NCBI GenBank assembly: GCA_009760885.1
Contig: CM019693.1
Span: 44,107,433-44,171,432, forward strand
Direction of reading: 5' to 3'
DNA from: Achatina immaculata
Lineage: Eukaryota > Mollusca > Gastropoda > Stylommatophora > Achatinidae
DNA: 64,000 nt
Shown here: piece by piece, positions 10,720-22,916 of the stretch
How positions within the stretch are numbered: the stretch's first letter is position 1
Layout: each line of letters starts with the position of its first letter
The notes under the pieces: model-generated
Told to the model about the DNA's origin: nothing
Seen by the model: only the letters and a program-made list of their open reading frames with translations
Database searches by the model: none
Translations under genes and position numbers: made by a program

Positions 10720-11738
10720 CTGCAGTAACAAAGAAACCAGTTCTACAAATCCTTGAATGTTAAAGATTATGGAAGCAATTCTTGCCAAAAACTTAACGAT
10801 AAAGAGTTTCACTGATTAAAAGAAAAAATACAAATGTCAAATCAACACTCATAAATTGTTAGCAAAACTTGCAAAGAAAACTCAGAGCTTCTCAGAATTT
10901 ATTGTTTACACAAAACACTATACTACTTCATTCTTAGACTAGTGGCCACCAATTTTTCCTCTAAGGCCTTGCGGTTCATGTGTAAAATTTTCAGCTCATA
11001 TGTAGATATGTTACCAAAAAACATCTTGTGTGAAAATATGCATCAAACTGTCAAATGACAGAGTACAATTTAAAGTTCTCATAGACAAACAAAAGAAATC
11101 ATGAAAACAAACTCATGTAACTATCATATTTTTCTTCAGCTGTATTACAGCATTGAGTAACATAAATTTAAAAATAAAAGCAGCGGTTTTATACTCTTTG
11201 CACAGTGTATAAACTGTCCTGTGCATACTGACTTTTTTATGTGCACGGCTGCACTGCTGCACAGCTTAAAGGGAACACTGGTGGTCACCAAATTTTTGTT
11301 TTGGGCCATGTGCCCATAAATGTCAATGATAATTTGCTGCAGACCTCTCCCTATATCCTTTGTGGACCCCTTATATTTCCCTGCCATTTAGTATTAATTA
11401 AAACTTTCACAGATTTCTAGTACTCTATATGGTCTAGATTTGCTTTGCAGACACTCACTTGACCCTTAATGGACCCTAGGGCTCAGCAGCCCGTAGTCTG
11501 AGAACCAATATCTTAGTTAATTTTATGTCAGAAAGTGTGAGTGTTTTAAAAATACCAAGAATCTCTAATTTATTATTTTAAATTCAGTTACAAAATTTCT
11601 GTGACTTTCTGGAACATCAGTGTCTCTGTTCTAGACATTTTTATAGAAAGATTTTACAGTCACAAAGGACAGCTTTAAGAAGAGGAGCAGATGACAAAGG
11701 ATGGCTTACAGAAAGTCTTGGCAGGCTTCTTCGGGTCC
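10720..11738. other. Intron with no recognised feature
   Basis: AT-rich sequence without recognisable coding or repeat units. The minus-strand frame at 11145-11387 has no motif. Confidence 0.4.
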
Positions 11739-12265
11739 TCCCTAGGACTGATAAGCCAGAATGCAAACAAACCACATGTTATCACAGTCTACAATCTAAC
11801 CCAAGTACAAAATGCTAGCAAATCACAAGTCATCATTTCAAACATTCTGACCAAGCCACAGACTGCAAAGAAATCATGTGTTTTCATTTTCAGCATTCTA
11901 ACTAAAGCAGAGAATGCTAACAAAACACAAATAATTATTTTCCACAGTCTAAAGCACAGAATGCCTAAAATAATTACATTATTACTACTAACTGTCCAAC
12001 CAAAGCACAGAATGCCTAAAATAATTACATTATTACTACTAACTGTCCAACCAAAGCACAGAATGCCTAAAATAATTACATTATTACTTCTAACTGTCCA
12101 ACCAAAGCACAGAATGCTGATAAATCATATGGCATCACTTTCAACATTCTAAAACACAGAATGCTAACAGACCACATTATTACTTACTAACTGCTGTAGC
12201 CAAAGCACACAATGCTAACAAATCACATGTCTTCACTTCTAACAGTCTAACCAAAGCACAAAATG
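11739..12265. repeat. Minisatellite, unit about 51 bp
   Basis: Roughly ten diverged copies with the core CCAAAGCACAGAATGC. The three units at 11950-12110 are almost identical (AAAATAATTACATTATTACT). The array stops only a few bases before the exon at 12274, next to its donor site. Confidence 0.85.
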
Positions 12266-12273
12266 TAACCAAC

Positions 12274-12397
12274 CTCTGCAGTCCAGAACTTGCTGTGCAA
12301 GTTTGATTGGATCAAGGCCAATAAGGTGAAGGCTTGAATTATGCTGTAACGAATTCTTCATCTCCTCTAAACTAAGCCAAAACCCATCACCGGAATC
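12274..12397 (-). CDS. Exon 3 of the Nudix-like/EF-hand gene
   Basis: A 124-nt exon read from 12397. Acceptor TTTCTTACAG, donor GTTGGT. Reads DSGDGFWLSLEEMKNSLQ, then HLIGLDPIKLAQQVLDCR. The WLSLEEM stretch matches the C-terminal strand/helix pattern (W-V-x-L-E-E-L) common to Nudix hydrolase folds. Entry phase is 0 and exit phase is 1, consistent with both neighbours. Confidence 0.75.
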
Positions 12398-12609
12398 CTG
12401 TAAGAAATGACAGCATGGTTCAGTTCAGGTAATAAACACATTCAGTTGCCTTTTACATAAGACAGACTTTTACAAAATACCTAAAACCGACAGAAGCAAA
12501 ACTCTTCCATCCTCTAAGAAAATGTGCAAGCTGTTTTGAGCAGTGGTCAGGTGGTGCAATTGTCTATTTTGAATTTTTGAACACCAGAGATGAGATCTAA
12601 TTTGTCTGA

Positions 12610-12850
12610 TTTGAACAATGTAAAGGAGGTGCAAATCATCTACTTTGAGCAGTAGAGAGAGGAGGTGCTAGTTGTCTGTTTTGAGCTGGAGGTGCAAGTT
12701 GTCTGCTTTGAGCAAAAGGTGCAAGTTGTCTGCTTTGAGCAAAAGGTGCAAGTTGTCTGCTTTGAGCAAAAGGTGCAAGTTGTCTGCTTTGAGCAAAAGG
12801 TGCAAGTTGTCTGCTTTGAGTAAGTAGAGAAGAGGTGCATGATGTTGCCT
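12610..12850. repeat. Minisatellite, unit 27 bp
   Basis: About eight copies of a unit built on GGTGCAAGTTGTCTGCTTTG, most perfect at 12707-12815. Because 27 is a multiple of three, long spurious frames stay open in several phases. Confidence 0.85.
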
Positions 12851-13204
12851 CTGAGCAAAAGAGAGAAGGCTTAACAGACCTAACCCTAGGGGCTGGAAGA
12901 GATGGGGGGGGGGCACCTGACACCAAGTAATTAAAAAATGTATGCAGATACAGATTATTACTTCATTAATTTGACATCAGATGATGAACAGTAAAGTCAG
13001 AGAGGGTTGGGGCTCTTATTAAGTCTTGCCCAGCCCCCAGCTGGTGGTTAATCCTTTGCTAGTTTACTGTGTAAATTCTTTTCTCTATTGTTGTTCACCA
13101 AAAAGCCATAGGCCAAACTACTGTTTATATTTTACTGATGAAACTCTGCTGCTTGTAAAAAAGTATGTGTACAATGCACTTACAAGTGGGGCCTGTGGTT
13201 AGCA
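12851..13204. other. No gene recognised
   Basis: Intronic; includes a run of nine G near 12905. Nothing supportable. Confidence 0.4.
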
Positions 13205-13640
13205 AAAACTACGTATAATCCTTTCTTCCTTCCAAGCCTTCTTTACCTCTGTCCAAGGCTCTCCATTTATTTCTGTCCTGGGTTTTTCTTCTATCCGTCT
13301 CCAGGTGTAGTCAGTCTTTTTTATCTCTAAAGACTCCTTCACCAGGTGTTTCTAGGTCTTCTTCTTGTTTCCTCTTACCCTGGGGATTCCAGACGAGAGC
13401 CTGTCTGGTTATGTTTGTGGTAGGCATCTGAAGTGTGTGTCCTATCCATCTCCAATGTCTTTTCCTTATCATTTCTTTCACTGTGGGTTGGTTTGTTTTC
13501 TGTCACAGCTCTTCATTACTTACACTATCTGGCCATTTAATCTAAAGGATCTTCTTTAGGCAGTTGTTAACAAAAGTCTGCAGTCTCTTGGTGCTTTTGA
13601 CTGATACCATCCATGTTTCTGATCCAAACAACAGGACCTA
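13205..13640 (-). mobile_element. LINE C-terminal fragment, antisense
   Basis: Read on the minus strand it gives a broken RT C-terminal tail: [19 protein letters not shown], then RRRPRNTW and a charged helix near ESLGQR. This corresponds to the GRP(R/K)xTW block near the 3' end of many APE-type LINEs. Several stops; decayed. Confidence 0.55.
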
Positions 13641-13872
13641 TCTGACATTTGTAATGAACTGTAATTGTAAAAATATGGTATTTGTTTTTACATTTTAATT
13701 CAGTATTGAGCAAGATATTTATGACAAACTGTCTTATTGAAGATTTAAACACGCAAACAAAAAAATGGTTAGCTCAGCAGTTAGGAGTGTCATCTGTCTT
13801 CTGCTACATACCTGGAATTATTTCATAAGTTCATAGTAAGGGTACAAGTCCCATTTCCATGCCATTAAGGCA

Positions 13873-15182
13873 TATTGGCAGGTGCAAAGGAATGTGATGA
13901 CTACCGGACTATCAGCCTCTCATGTCACATAACGAAGCTACTTCTGAGAATCATTACGAGAAGAACAAGGAAAAAGATAAAAATGGAAATAGCAGATGAA
14001 CAGTTTGGATTTGTTGAAGGAAAGGGAACACACAATGCCATTTATGCTTTCCGAACACTAACAGAAAGAACTTTAGATGTACAGAAAGATCTCTACTTAT
14101 GCTTCATTGATTACACCAAGGCATTCGACAAGGTGAAACATAATTAAATTATTAAAATGCTTGAAGACATCAATATAGACGGCAAAGACCTGACGATTGT
14201 AAAACATCTATACTGGCAGCAAGAAGCAGCAGTTCGAGTTGAAAATAGAACTGGAAAATATCAACCTATAAAACAAGGGATGCGACAAGGATGTGTACTA
14301 TCTTCAGACCTTTTTTCTCTGTACAGCGAGAATATTCTAAGAACAATCATCACAGAACCAGGCATAAAAATTGGAGGATACAATATTAACAACCTTTGAT
14401 ATGCTGACGACACAGTACTGATAGCTGAGAACCAACAAGACCTGTAAAATCTCTTGGATAAAGTTGCCAAAGAAAGTGAACAGAAAGGCCTTACTTTGAA
14501 CATAAAAAAGACAGAGACTATAGTTATATCTAAGAAACAGAATCCACCAACATGCAGTATAAAATTAAATGGAACTATTCTAAAGCAAGTGCAGAAATTC
14601 AAATATCTTGGAGCAGTAATAACTTCAGATGGGAAATGCAGAATAGAAATTAGGAACAGAATAGGCCAAGCAAAGACTGCATTTCAGAGAATGAGAAACA
14701 TATTATCCAACACATCCTTATCAATGAATGTTAGGTTCAATATAGCATTTTAGGACTCGTTTTCTATCTTGTTATATGGAAGTGAATCATGGACAATAGG
14801 CAAATCTACACAAAAATCATTGGAAGCAGCAGAAATGTGGTTTATTAGAAGAATGTTGCAAATCCCCTGGACAGTAAAAATAACTAATGAAGAATGTATG
14901 AGAAGAGCTGGAGAGACAAAAAATTTTGTCAAAACGATAAGAGAGAGAAAATGTACTTTCATAGGACATGCAATGAGAAGAGGGGGCATTGAAAATATTA
15001 TAATAACAGGAAAAATAGAAGGAAGAAGATCAAGTGGAAGACCAAGAGAAATGATACTGGACAGTCTGACAGGATGGTGTGAGAGGAGATCACCAACTGA
15101 GCTGATGGCCTGCATGAAGGATTGTGTACACTGGGGAACCATAATAGCCAACACCAGTTGGCACGGCACCTGATGATGATGA
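13873..15182 (+). mobile_element. LINE-C copy 2, 5'-truncated, nearly contiguous
   Basis: The longer LINE-C copy. It reads DDYRTISLSCHITKLLLRII, EQFGFVEGKGTHNAIYAFRT, then FIDYTKAFDKV (RT motif A), GMRQGCVLSSDLFSLY (motif B), YADDTVLIAENQQDL (intact YADD), FKYLGAVITS, YGSESWTIGK, FIGHAMRRGG and GRPREMILDSL. It ends GGCACGGCACCTGATGATGATGAT. It is broken by stops (after KHN, before YADD, after NQQDL) and a frameshift near 14755. It preserves the empty site for the insertion seen at 1284-1912. Intronic, opposite to the host gene. Confidence 0.9.
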
Positions 15183-15512
15183 TAAGGCATATTGGGTATA
15201 TGGTGTTAGGCCTGTATTTTCTATGAGCTTCGGCACAAAGTGTGATGTGGTCAGTATCACACCTGAAGTTTGGTGAACCCCAGGGCCATAGTATTTTTCA
15301 GTGATCTCCTATATAGTGCTCTTAGGTGCCCAGCAAATGAATGTGGAGAATATATGCCTGCAAAGTGAGGCACACTAAAGTACCCTGTAAACACTGCTGT
15401 TACTGAAGATTACAGATGGTCATGCAGAATAAACCAGCCAGTGTATGCAAGTAGCTTGTGAAAAAACAAGACAATAATTCTCTAGTTATTAAAAAAATTA
15501 ATAATTACCTAC
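15183..15512. other. Intronic, nothing recognised
   Basis: Short stretch between the LINE-C tail and the next exon. Confidence 0.4.
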
Positions 15513-15632
15513 CTTGATGTTGTCTGAGTTAACTGTAGCATAGAAAAAAACATAAAGTTGGCTAGAACCATTTGCAAAGCGGATGAACTGGTAGCGAAGT
15601 AATCCCTTCAGACTTGATTTATCTCCTGAGAC
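15513..15632 (-). CDS. Exon 2 of the Nudix-like/EF-hand gene
   Basis: A 120-nt exon in phase 0 at both ends (acceptor TTATGTGAGCAG, donor GTAGGT). Reads VSGDKSSLKGLLRYQFIRFA then SSQLYVFFYATVNSDNIK. The pattern G-L-L-R-x-Q ... L-x-V-x-F-Y-A is the strand-turn-strand that follows the Nudix box in Nudix hydrolases. Joins the first exon without interrupting the frame. Confidence 0.8.
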
Positions 15633-15639
15633 CTGCTCA

Positions 15640-16095
15640 CATAAAGAAAACCTCTAATCATAACCTAACAACAGAAGCTAGAAATGTATGAAAAACTTTA
15701 CTCATGACCTAACAAGAGAAGCTAGAAATGTATTAAAAATGTTACATGGGACCTAACAACAGAAGCTAGAAATGTATGAAAAATTTTACTCATAACCTAA
15801 CAACAGAAGCTAGAAATGTATGAAAAACTCTACTCAGAACCTAACAATAGATGCTAGAAATATATGAAAAACTTTGCTCATGACCAATCAACAGATGCTA
15901 GAAATGTATGAAAAACTCTACTCAGGGCCAAACAATAAAAGCTAGAAATGTACGAAAAACTTTACTCATGATCTAACAACAGGAAGCTAGGAATATATGA
16001 AAAACTTTACTTATGACCTATCAACAGAGGCTAGAAATGTATTAAACACTTTAACAACAGAAGCTAGAAATGAATGAAAAACTCTATTTAGGACA
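15640..16095. repeat. Minisatellite, unit 44 bp
   Basis: About ten copies built on ACAGAAGCTAGAAATGTATG, fading rightwards. It begins immediately at the intron side of the exon 2 acceptor. Confidence 0.85.
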
Positions 16096-16715
16096 TTATA
16101 AGCTGGAAATGCATGAAAATCTCTGCTTATGACTTACAGAAGCTAGACATATATTAAAAGTAATAAATAAAAATTTAGAGAAAAAAAAACTCTACACAAA
16201 GCATATCTATAGAAATTTGAAATGTATCAAAATAAACAAGTACTGATGCTAATATACTTGAACTGACTTTTAAAATCATCTTACTAAAGGAAATGGGTAG
16301 CATAATCAATAGGTTTGATACAAAGACCCATTAATGATCTTCTCTATGTAATACAGCTGTACAAATGGGCAATTAACACTACTTAGGCCAAGCAAAAAAA
16401 TTCTGAACATGTAGAATTTCTGTCAGCAGTGTCATATACACTGGATTACACTGCAAACATGAGTAGAATAATATGACAAACTTACACAAACAGTTCTGAC
16501 AGGCAAAAGTATCCATATTTCACACTTATTTCAATATGCTGTATAGGCAAATAATGGTCCATTTAGTAACTGATTGTGTTAATGTTCAAACCACATGAAG
16601 AAACTTTAAATAAATCTGCAGTCTTCACATCTATATTTGGTCTACCATGATTTATTTAGTCCACTAATGATAAGCTTACTTAAAATGAAAACTGTAACAA
16701 TAACTTGATTTTTAC
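16096..16715. other. Intron 1 remainder
   Basis: AT-rich intronic sequence of the minus-strand gene. No feature recognised. Confidence 0.4.
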
Positions 16716-16886
16716 CTGTTCGACAATCTTGATAGCCAAACCTCTTAGTGTGTAATGGCTGCTCTGCTCATTTCTTTCTTCAAACGGTAACCACAGACCT
16801 CTGTCTTTTACGTCTGTGAGATAAAACTTGTTCTCCTCATTCCCAATCAAAAGACAAACGTATTCCTTAGTGCTGTTATCAAACAT
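16716..16886 (-). CDS. First coding exon of the Nudix-like/EF-hand gene
   Basis: ATG at 16886 reading leftwards for 57 codons to a GTAAAA donor, phase 0. Reads MFDNSTKEYVCLLIG, then NKFYLTDVKDRGLWLPFEE and YTLRGLAIKIVEQ. The order hydrophobic strand, YLT, RGLWLPFE, amphipathic helix matches the front of a Nudix fold. The catalytic GX5EX7REUXEEXGU box is not there: the helix reads RGLAIKIVEQ and lacks REUXEE. I infer a non-catalytic Nudix-like domain coupled further on to an EF-hand. The full product and its function are unknown. The start is supported by its position just before the conserved first strand. Confidence 0.75.
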
Positions 16887-18590
16887 TGTGATGCTCTGAC
16901 GCCAAAACTACTACATAAGCTGGAATCTCGTACCAGATATAGCCCATAGGCCTATCCTAAACACGGAACTCAAAACGGAGTTTCTAAACACACTGTTTAC
17001 AACTCTCTTCCTTGCCAAGATGTCTGTGAAGACTTGCACAGCAGTTATCCCAATTAACAATGAAGCCTTTGAATGCAACGAAATCAAACTGAACGTAATT
17101 CATTGTCTCATGTTCCTAATAATATCTGGTTTCGATTTTTAATGGAAATCTTCAGGCAGACGTGATTCACTGGCTAGCAGTACGGCTGCAGGACAGAAGG
17201 TTGCTTTAATATATTGCGTCAAACAATCCGGGTCATATTTTCGTGCTTTGTCATGGTTTCATCAGAGTTATCATGTCTTCGTGTGCCACCTGTCATGATT
17301 TATGTGTCATTTGTTGATGGTTGGTTAGGTGCACAGTGAAAGCAAGGGGGCACATCCCTTGCACTTAACCTTTCATGTGAATGTGGCACTAGATGATGCT
17401 TTTCGTGGAAAAATAACAATATGGTTCTTTCCGTATTACTAGACTGTATCGACTCAATACGAAATCAATCGGAACTTCCGCGAAATATTTTGCTGAGCAC
17501 ACTTTTTTTTTCACGGCTCTTGATGTAGTCGATTCGGTAACAGTAAACAGTGTTTGTGTAGCAAAGTCCTGTCATTTTTATTTTTCAAACACCACAGCGT
17601 CCTTGAACAAATTCGACCCCAGACAAATAAGGGATTTCAAAATCATTTTTTGTGAGCGTGTTTTCAAATGAAGGATATGCTTTTGACACCCCCCCCCCAG
17701 AAACTTAAGAATGCAGTGAAAAATGGTTTGCAAAGAGAAACATAAAATGAGATTTTTGCTGAGGATATAGCCTTTTAATACCAGAGAACATACTTCTGAA
17801 AATAATGAAGTGAATGTCGTTGTGTCTTGAACAAGTTTTGCCACAAGTATTATAGATTGTTAATTAACGTAACCATAAAACTTTAATTCTGCATTCTCAC
17901 AGTTATTTTATAGCACACAATACTATACTGCATTGAGATAACGTAGTTAAACATTTTCATACTGATAGGTATGGAAAAAGTTAAAGAAATGTTACTGTTC
18001 TTATTTTTGTAGCAACGAATACATTATGAAGTTGACTTATGCCACCACTTGAAGATTATCATCGTCTGAACAGAGGGAAACTGTGAGAGTACTTATTCCA
18101 AACCCGCGAAACAGCTTTAGAATCCATTTTTCATGACCTTTTCTGAAACTACATAAAACAATGCATTTCACAAAAGATACAACTCTGAAGATGTAGACTT
18201 TCGATGTCCCAAAGAAGGATATTTAGAAAATGGAAAGAGTTCGAATCGAAACTTTGTCCATGTCCGTTTGAATAGAAAGTAACGTAAAAATGTTTATCTA
18301 CCCGCAGCGTAGCGAGAGCCTTACCTGGGATCTCATTTTAGTTAGCCATTTCAATCGTTCTTAATTAAGCTTTATTATCTGCATTAAATTACGACCACAC
18401 TGTGGTTCGCGCGTTTCAGTGTTGTGCCTGTGTGCTTTATATTGTTTATTAGAGAATTTTCTGGCACACATATTCACACTAGCCTGGCGGCTCGTTCTGT
18501 GTTTGTCTCCGTGTGTGTCGTTTCTCTACCAGATGGGCGTCTCTGTATATGACGAATCCGTGTTATCAAATAAATGATGTTGTGTATGTA
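16887..18590. other. Upstream region of the minus-strand gene; intergenic
   Basis: Holds the presumed promoter of the gene starting at 16886. No TATA box or CpG-rich island stands out. Short frames at 17578-17844 and 18474-18770 have no motif. Confidence 0.4.
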
Positions 18591-19330
18591 GTCTTTGTGT
18601 GAGTTCTCAGTTGTTTGTTTGACTAGTACATTGTTGATTATCTCCTTCGGCAAGTCTAAGTCGACGTTTGTTGATTGTTCCTTTTGATATGTCTTAGCTG
18701 ACATTTGTTGATTGTTCTTCATGGCAAGTCCATGCTGATGTTTGTTGATTATTCCTCTTGACAGGTCCATATTGATGTTTGTTGATTGTTCCTCTTGACA
18801 GTTCTGTATTGATGTTTGTTGATTCTTCCTTTAGGCAAGTCTAAGTCAACGTTTGTTGATTGTTCCTTTTGAAATGTCTTAGCTGACATTTGTTGATTGT
18901 TCTTCATGGCAAGTCCATGCTTATGTTTGTTGATTGTTCCTCTTGACAGTTCTGTATTGATGTTTGTTGATTGTTCCTCTTGACAGTTCTGTATTGATGT
19001 TTGTTGATTCTTCCTTTAGGCTAGTCTAAGATGATGTTTGTTGAGTGTTTCTTTTGACACTTCTAAGTTGCAATTTTAGATAGATCTAAGCTGGCATTTG
19101 TTGATTGTTCCTTTCAGTAGGTTTGACTTGGCATTTGTTGAATGCTCTCTTGTAGGCCTTAGTTGGCATTTATTGATTGTTTCTTTCAGTAGGTCTAATT
19201 TGGCATTTGTTGATTGTTTTCTTGTAGGTCTAAGTTGGTATTTGTTGATTGTTCTCTTGACAGGTCTGTGTAGATCTTTGTTAACTGTTCCTTTCATCAT
19301 GCCAAAGTCAGTGCTTTTTTTGAGTTTTCC
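18590..19330. repeat. Minisatellite, unit about 40-60 bp, variable
   Basis: About fifteen diverged units sharing TTTGTTGATTGTTCCT and a changing second half (CTTGACAGTTCTGTATTGATG or TAAGTCGACG). Two sub-types alternate, and a block at 18640-18780 is repeated at 18830-18930, suggesting a higher-order duplication. Confidence 0.8.
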
Positions 19331-19399
19331 TTTCAGTGGGTTTTAATCATGTAAGGCACAATTAAAATTGTCAGCTATAATATTTTGTCCTTTGTTGAA

Positions 19400-19505
19400 T
19401 GAGGACAGATTCTGTGATAGTTTGTCAGTGAAGTTTTGTTGCTATTTTAGTTTGTCAGTGAAGTTTTGTTGCTATTTTAGTTTGTCAGTGAAGTTTTGTT
19501 GCTGA
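19400..19505. repeat. Three tandem 32-bp units
   Basis: GTTTGTCAGTGAAGTTTTGT plus TGCTATTTTA repeated three times with almost no differences, so it is recent. Confidence 0.85.
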
Positions 19506-19669
19506 CCTGTCACACCTGGAGCATTTACACTGACTAATGTAAATTTGTTGATGTGTGAGCTTCTGCATTTACTTTATACTGCTGCTATTTTACTTTCACT
19601 GTCTCCTTACTTACGGAAACTCGCAATACAATCAATCGAGCATCTGGGATACCAACTCAGACAAGCCCA

Positions 19670-22600
19670 AACAGCAACCAAAAAAAAACACATTCATCAG
19701 CCCCAAATATGTGCAAAGATTGGATTCTGGAATGTAAGAACAATGGCTGCAGCATCAAAAACAGCTCAGGTAGTCCAAGAAATGGATAGATATCACTTAG
19801 ACGTCCTGGGCATTAGTGAAATGTGATGGCCAGAAGCAGGGAAAAGATCGGCAAAAAGCCATAAGTTAATCATACATTCAGGCAGAGAAGATGGGAAATA
19901 TCAAGAAGGAGTAGGTATAATTATGTTAACTGCAGCAGCAAAGAGCCTTACAGAATGGGAACCAATGAACAGTCATATATTAAGAGCATGATACAAAATA
20001 AGGCATGGAAGAATGACAATCATATAATGCTGTGCATTCATGAACGATGCAGATGACGAAATAAAAGATGATTTCTATCACCAACTACAACAACTCATTA
20101 ACAAAGTCCCTAAACATGACATCTTAGTTGTCATGGAAGACTTCAACGCCAAGGTAGGAAAAGATAATACCGACGTCAAAAAAGTAATGGGGAAAGAATG
20201 AATTGATACAGTAAATCAGAACAGAGAAAGATTAATTGAAATATGTCTAACAGAGGGCATGGTCATAGGAGGAACAATATATCCATACAAAGAGATACAT
20301 AAAACAACATGGATATCCTCAGATGATAAAACCAGAAACCAGATAGATCATTTTTGTATTAGAAAGCAATTCAGAACATCTCTCATAGATGTAAGTGGAT
20401 ATAGGGTCAACATGATCATAATCTGTGTATAGGGAAAATAAGACTAAAACTAAAAAGCCAACACAAGAAAGCAATACTCAGAAAGATAAACAGTCATATA
20501 GTCTACATGCATAGTTTGACAGCAGTTATTGAGGAAAGATGATAGCGATGGTTGGGACATGTGCTCCAAATGACTGACAACTCACTACCAAAAATAGCAC
20601 TAAGATGGACACCACAGGGGAACAGAAGTAAGGGTGGACCAAAAGAGACATAGAGAAGAACAACAGAGAGGATGTTGAGCAATAGAGGGTTCACCTGGGC
20701 AAGAGCGGAAAAAAAGGGCAAAGGAGAGGGATTTGTGGAAAATCCTTGTGGAAATCCCATGTGCCCTGGGCACTTAAGGTTCAGAGAAAGAGGGAGAGTC
20801 TATAGGATGAAAGTACTAAGAGTAATTTTAATTTGGAACTTACCAAACAGTTTGCTGCATTAAGTGAGGCAGAGGAGACAGATGTAGATGAATTATGCCA
20901 TTCTTACAACACAGCCATAATTACACCAGAAGTGCTGGACTGCAAAAGACAAGTAGAAAAGCATGGATATCAGATAACACATGGAAGTACATACATGACA
21001 GAAGAGCAGCCAAATTAGCCATGTTGATTGTAAAGACAGATCTTGGATGAGATTTGGCAAAAGCAACATAGAAAGAAATAGACAAGAAAGTAAAAAGTTC
21101 AGCTAGAAGGGATAAAGGAGAATACATGGACAATATGGTGAAAGAAGCAGAAAAGACAGCAAAAACAGGAGACAGCAAAACTCAATATAACATACAATAA
21201 AGGTTAACAGGTACTACTGCATCCAAAGAAAGACCAATCCTTAGCAAAACTGGCACACTTTTAATATCAGGTAAAGACCAAAAGCACAGATGGGCCTAAC
21301 ACTTCCAAGAAATACATAATCGACCACACCCAAAAGAATTAATAGACCTTGAAACTGACTTACTAATCCCACAACTAAATGTCAACCTAGATGAAGTTAC
21401 ATTGCATGAAATTAAAAAGGCAGTGAATTTAATAACTAACAACAAAGCTGCAGGTGAAGATGAAATAACAGCTGAAATGTTAAAAGCTATTAACATTGAC
21501 AATATGGGCCAACTACAGAGAATGTTTAATAAGATTTGGAAAGAAGAAAAGATCCTTTCTAAATGGAAAAATGGAATCATCATTAAAATACTAAGAAAAA
21601 AAAAAGGGGCAACCCAAGTCATTGGAATAATTGGAGAGGAGTAACCTTACTATCATTTGTGTCAAAAGTATTTTGCAAAGTTATTCTGAGTAGAGTTATC
21701 TATTTTTGCTGCAATGAGAGAAGAACAAGAGGATTTCGAAAAGGGAGAAGCTGTCTTGACCAGATCTTTACTCTAAGAATAATACTTGAAGAACATATTG
21801 AAAAGCAAAGACTGTTAATCCTGAACTGCATAGACTTTAAAAAGGCATTTGATAGCATACACAGAGATTCATTGTGGAGAATTTTAAGAATGTCTGGAGT
21901 ACCATCTAAGATTGTCAACATCATTAGAGACCTCTACAATGGATATGTTTGTGCAGTCAAAACAGACGAAGGAATGAGGGAATGGTTTCAGACTGAAACA
22001 GGCATGAAACAAGGATGTATATTATCTCCCTTGCATTTTTTAATTGCCATAGACTTCATAATGAAAAAATGCTGCACAAGTAAAATGGGCATTGATTGGG
22101 TACATGAGACCCAACTGGAAGACCTTGATTTTGCAAATAACGTAACTCTTATCAGTGACAATGTGATGCAAGAAAAAACAGATACCCTGTCTTCAATGGC
22201 TAGTAAAATAGAACTTGAAATTAACAAGGACAAAACAAAAATACTGAAACTTCTCATTAACCAAGAAGAAAAAATATACGTTGAAGGAACAGCTGTTGAA
22301 GAAGTAAACCTATTTGCATATCTCAGCAGCTACATAGACCAGGATGGTGACACCAGAAAGGAAATCAGAATTCGAATTGCAAAAACAGCATTGACCTTCA
22401 AGAATCTTGAGAACATATGGCATTAAAAAGTTATAAGCACAAAAACCAAGCTAAGATTATTCAATTCAAATATAATATCCACCCTCATTTATGCATGAGA
22501 AAGCTGGAAAACAACTAAAGAAATGGACAAGAAATTAGACTCTTTTGAAAACAAATGCCTAAGGAAAATACTTGTTATAAAGTGAAACGAATTCAAGAAC

Positions 22601-22915
22601 AACATAGAGATAAGATAGATGAGCACACAACAACCTGTCTCATGGGTGATCAGAAAAATAAGATGGACATATGTTGGTCATGTGATGAGAAGAAGCAGTC
22701 AGAGAATCCCAAAACAAGCTATCAAGTGGAACACAACAGGTTGAAGAAAAGGAGGTCAACCACATGAAACTCTAAAGAGGACATTGTTAAAAGAGGCCAG
22801 TTCAGTGGGCATAACATCCCTTGATGAGATTGAAAAACTCGCCGAAGACAGGAAATCTTGGCGAACTACCATGCAAGCCCTATGTGACGTTTATTGGCAC
22901 GGGAAGGATGTAAGA
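19670..22915 (+). mobile_element. LINE-A, near full-length APE-type non-LTR retrotransposon, inactivated
   Basis: Starts with an apurinic endonuclease-like domain: KIGFWNVRTMAAA (19720s), LDVLGISEM, DILVVMEDFNAKVG (about 20115-20160) and TRNQIDHFCI (about 20330). After a linker, the RT reads AVNLITNNKAAGEDEITAEM, GFRKGRSCLDQIFTLR, CIDFKKAFDSIHRDSLW (motif A), TGMKQGCILSPLHFLIAIDF (motif B). Motif C reads DFANNVTLIS where F/Y-x-D-D is expected, so the polymerase is dead. The C-terminal part reads YVGHVMRR and QPHETLKRTLL, ending YWHGKD at a GGAAGGATGTAAG tip. Many stops and frameshifts. A LINE-D stub is inserted at 20506-20796, and LINE-B abuts the 3' end. 3' pieces of the same family lie at 4276, 28811 and 32236. 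Confidence 0.88.
20506..20796 (+). mobile_element. LINE-D 3' fragment nested in LINE-A
   Basis: Reads RWLGHVLQMTDNSLPKIALRW-like sequence, then PKET, RMLSNRGFTWARAEKK and ends CPGHLRFRERG with a GAGAAAGAGGGAGAG tail. A short possible target duplication AGTCTA stands at 20500-20505 and 20797-20802. The same 3' end recurs on the minus strand at 24000, 33946 and 52693. Confidence 0.8.
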
Positions 22916-22916
22916 T

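Noticed and set aside
12636..12926. Frames of 72-96 codons in the 27-bp array
   Set aside because: Unit length divisible by three leaves several phases open at once; no codon bias or domain.
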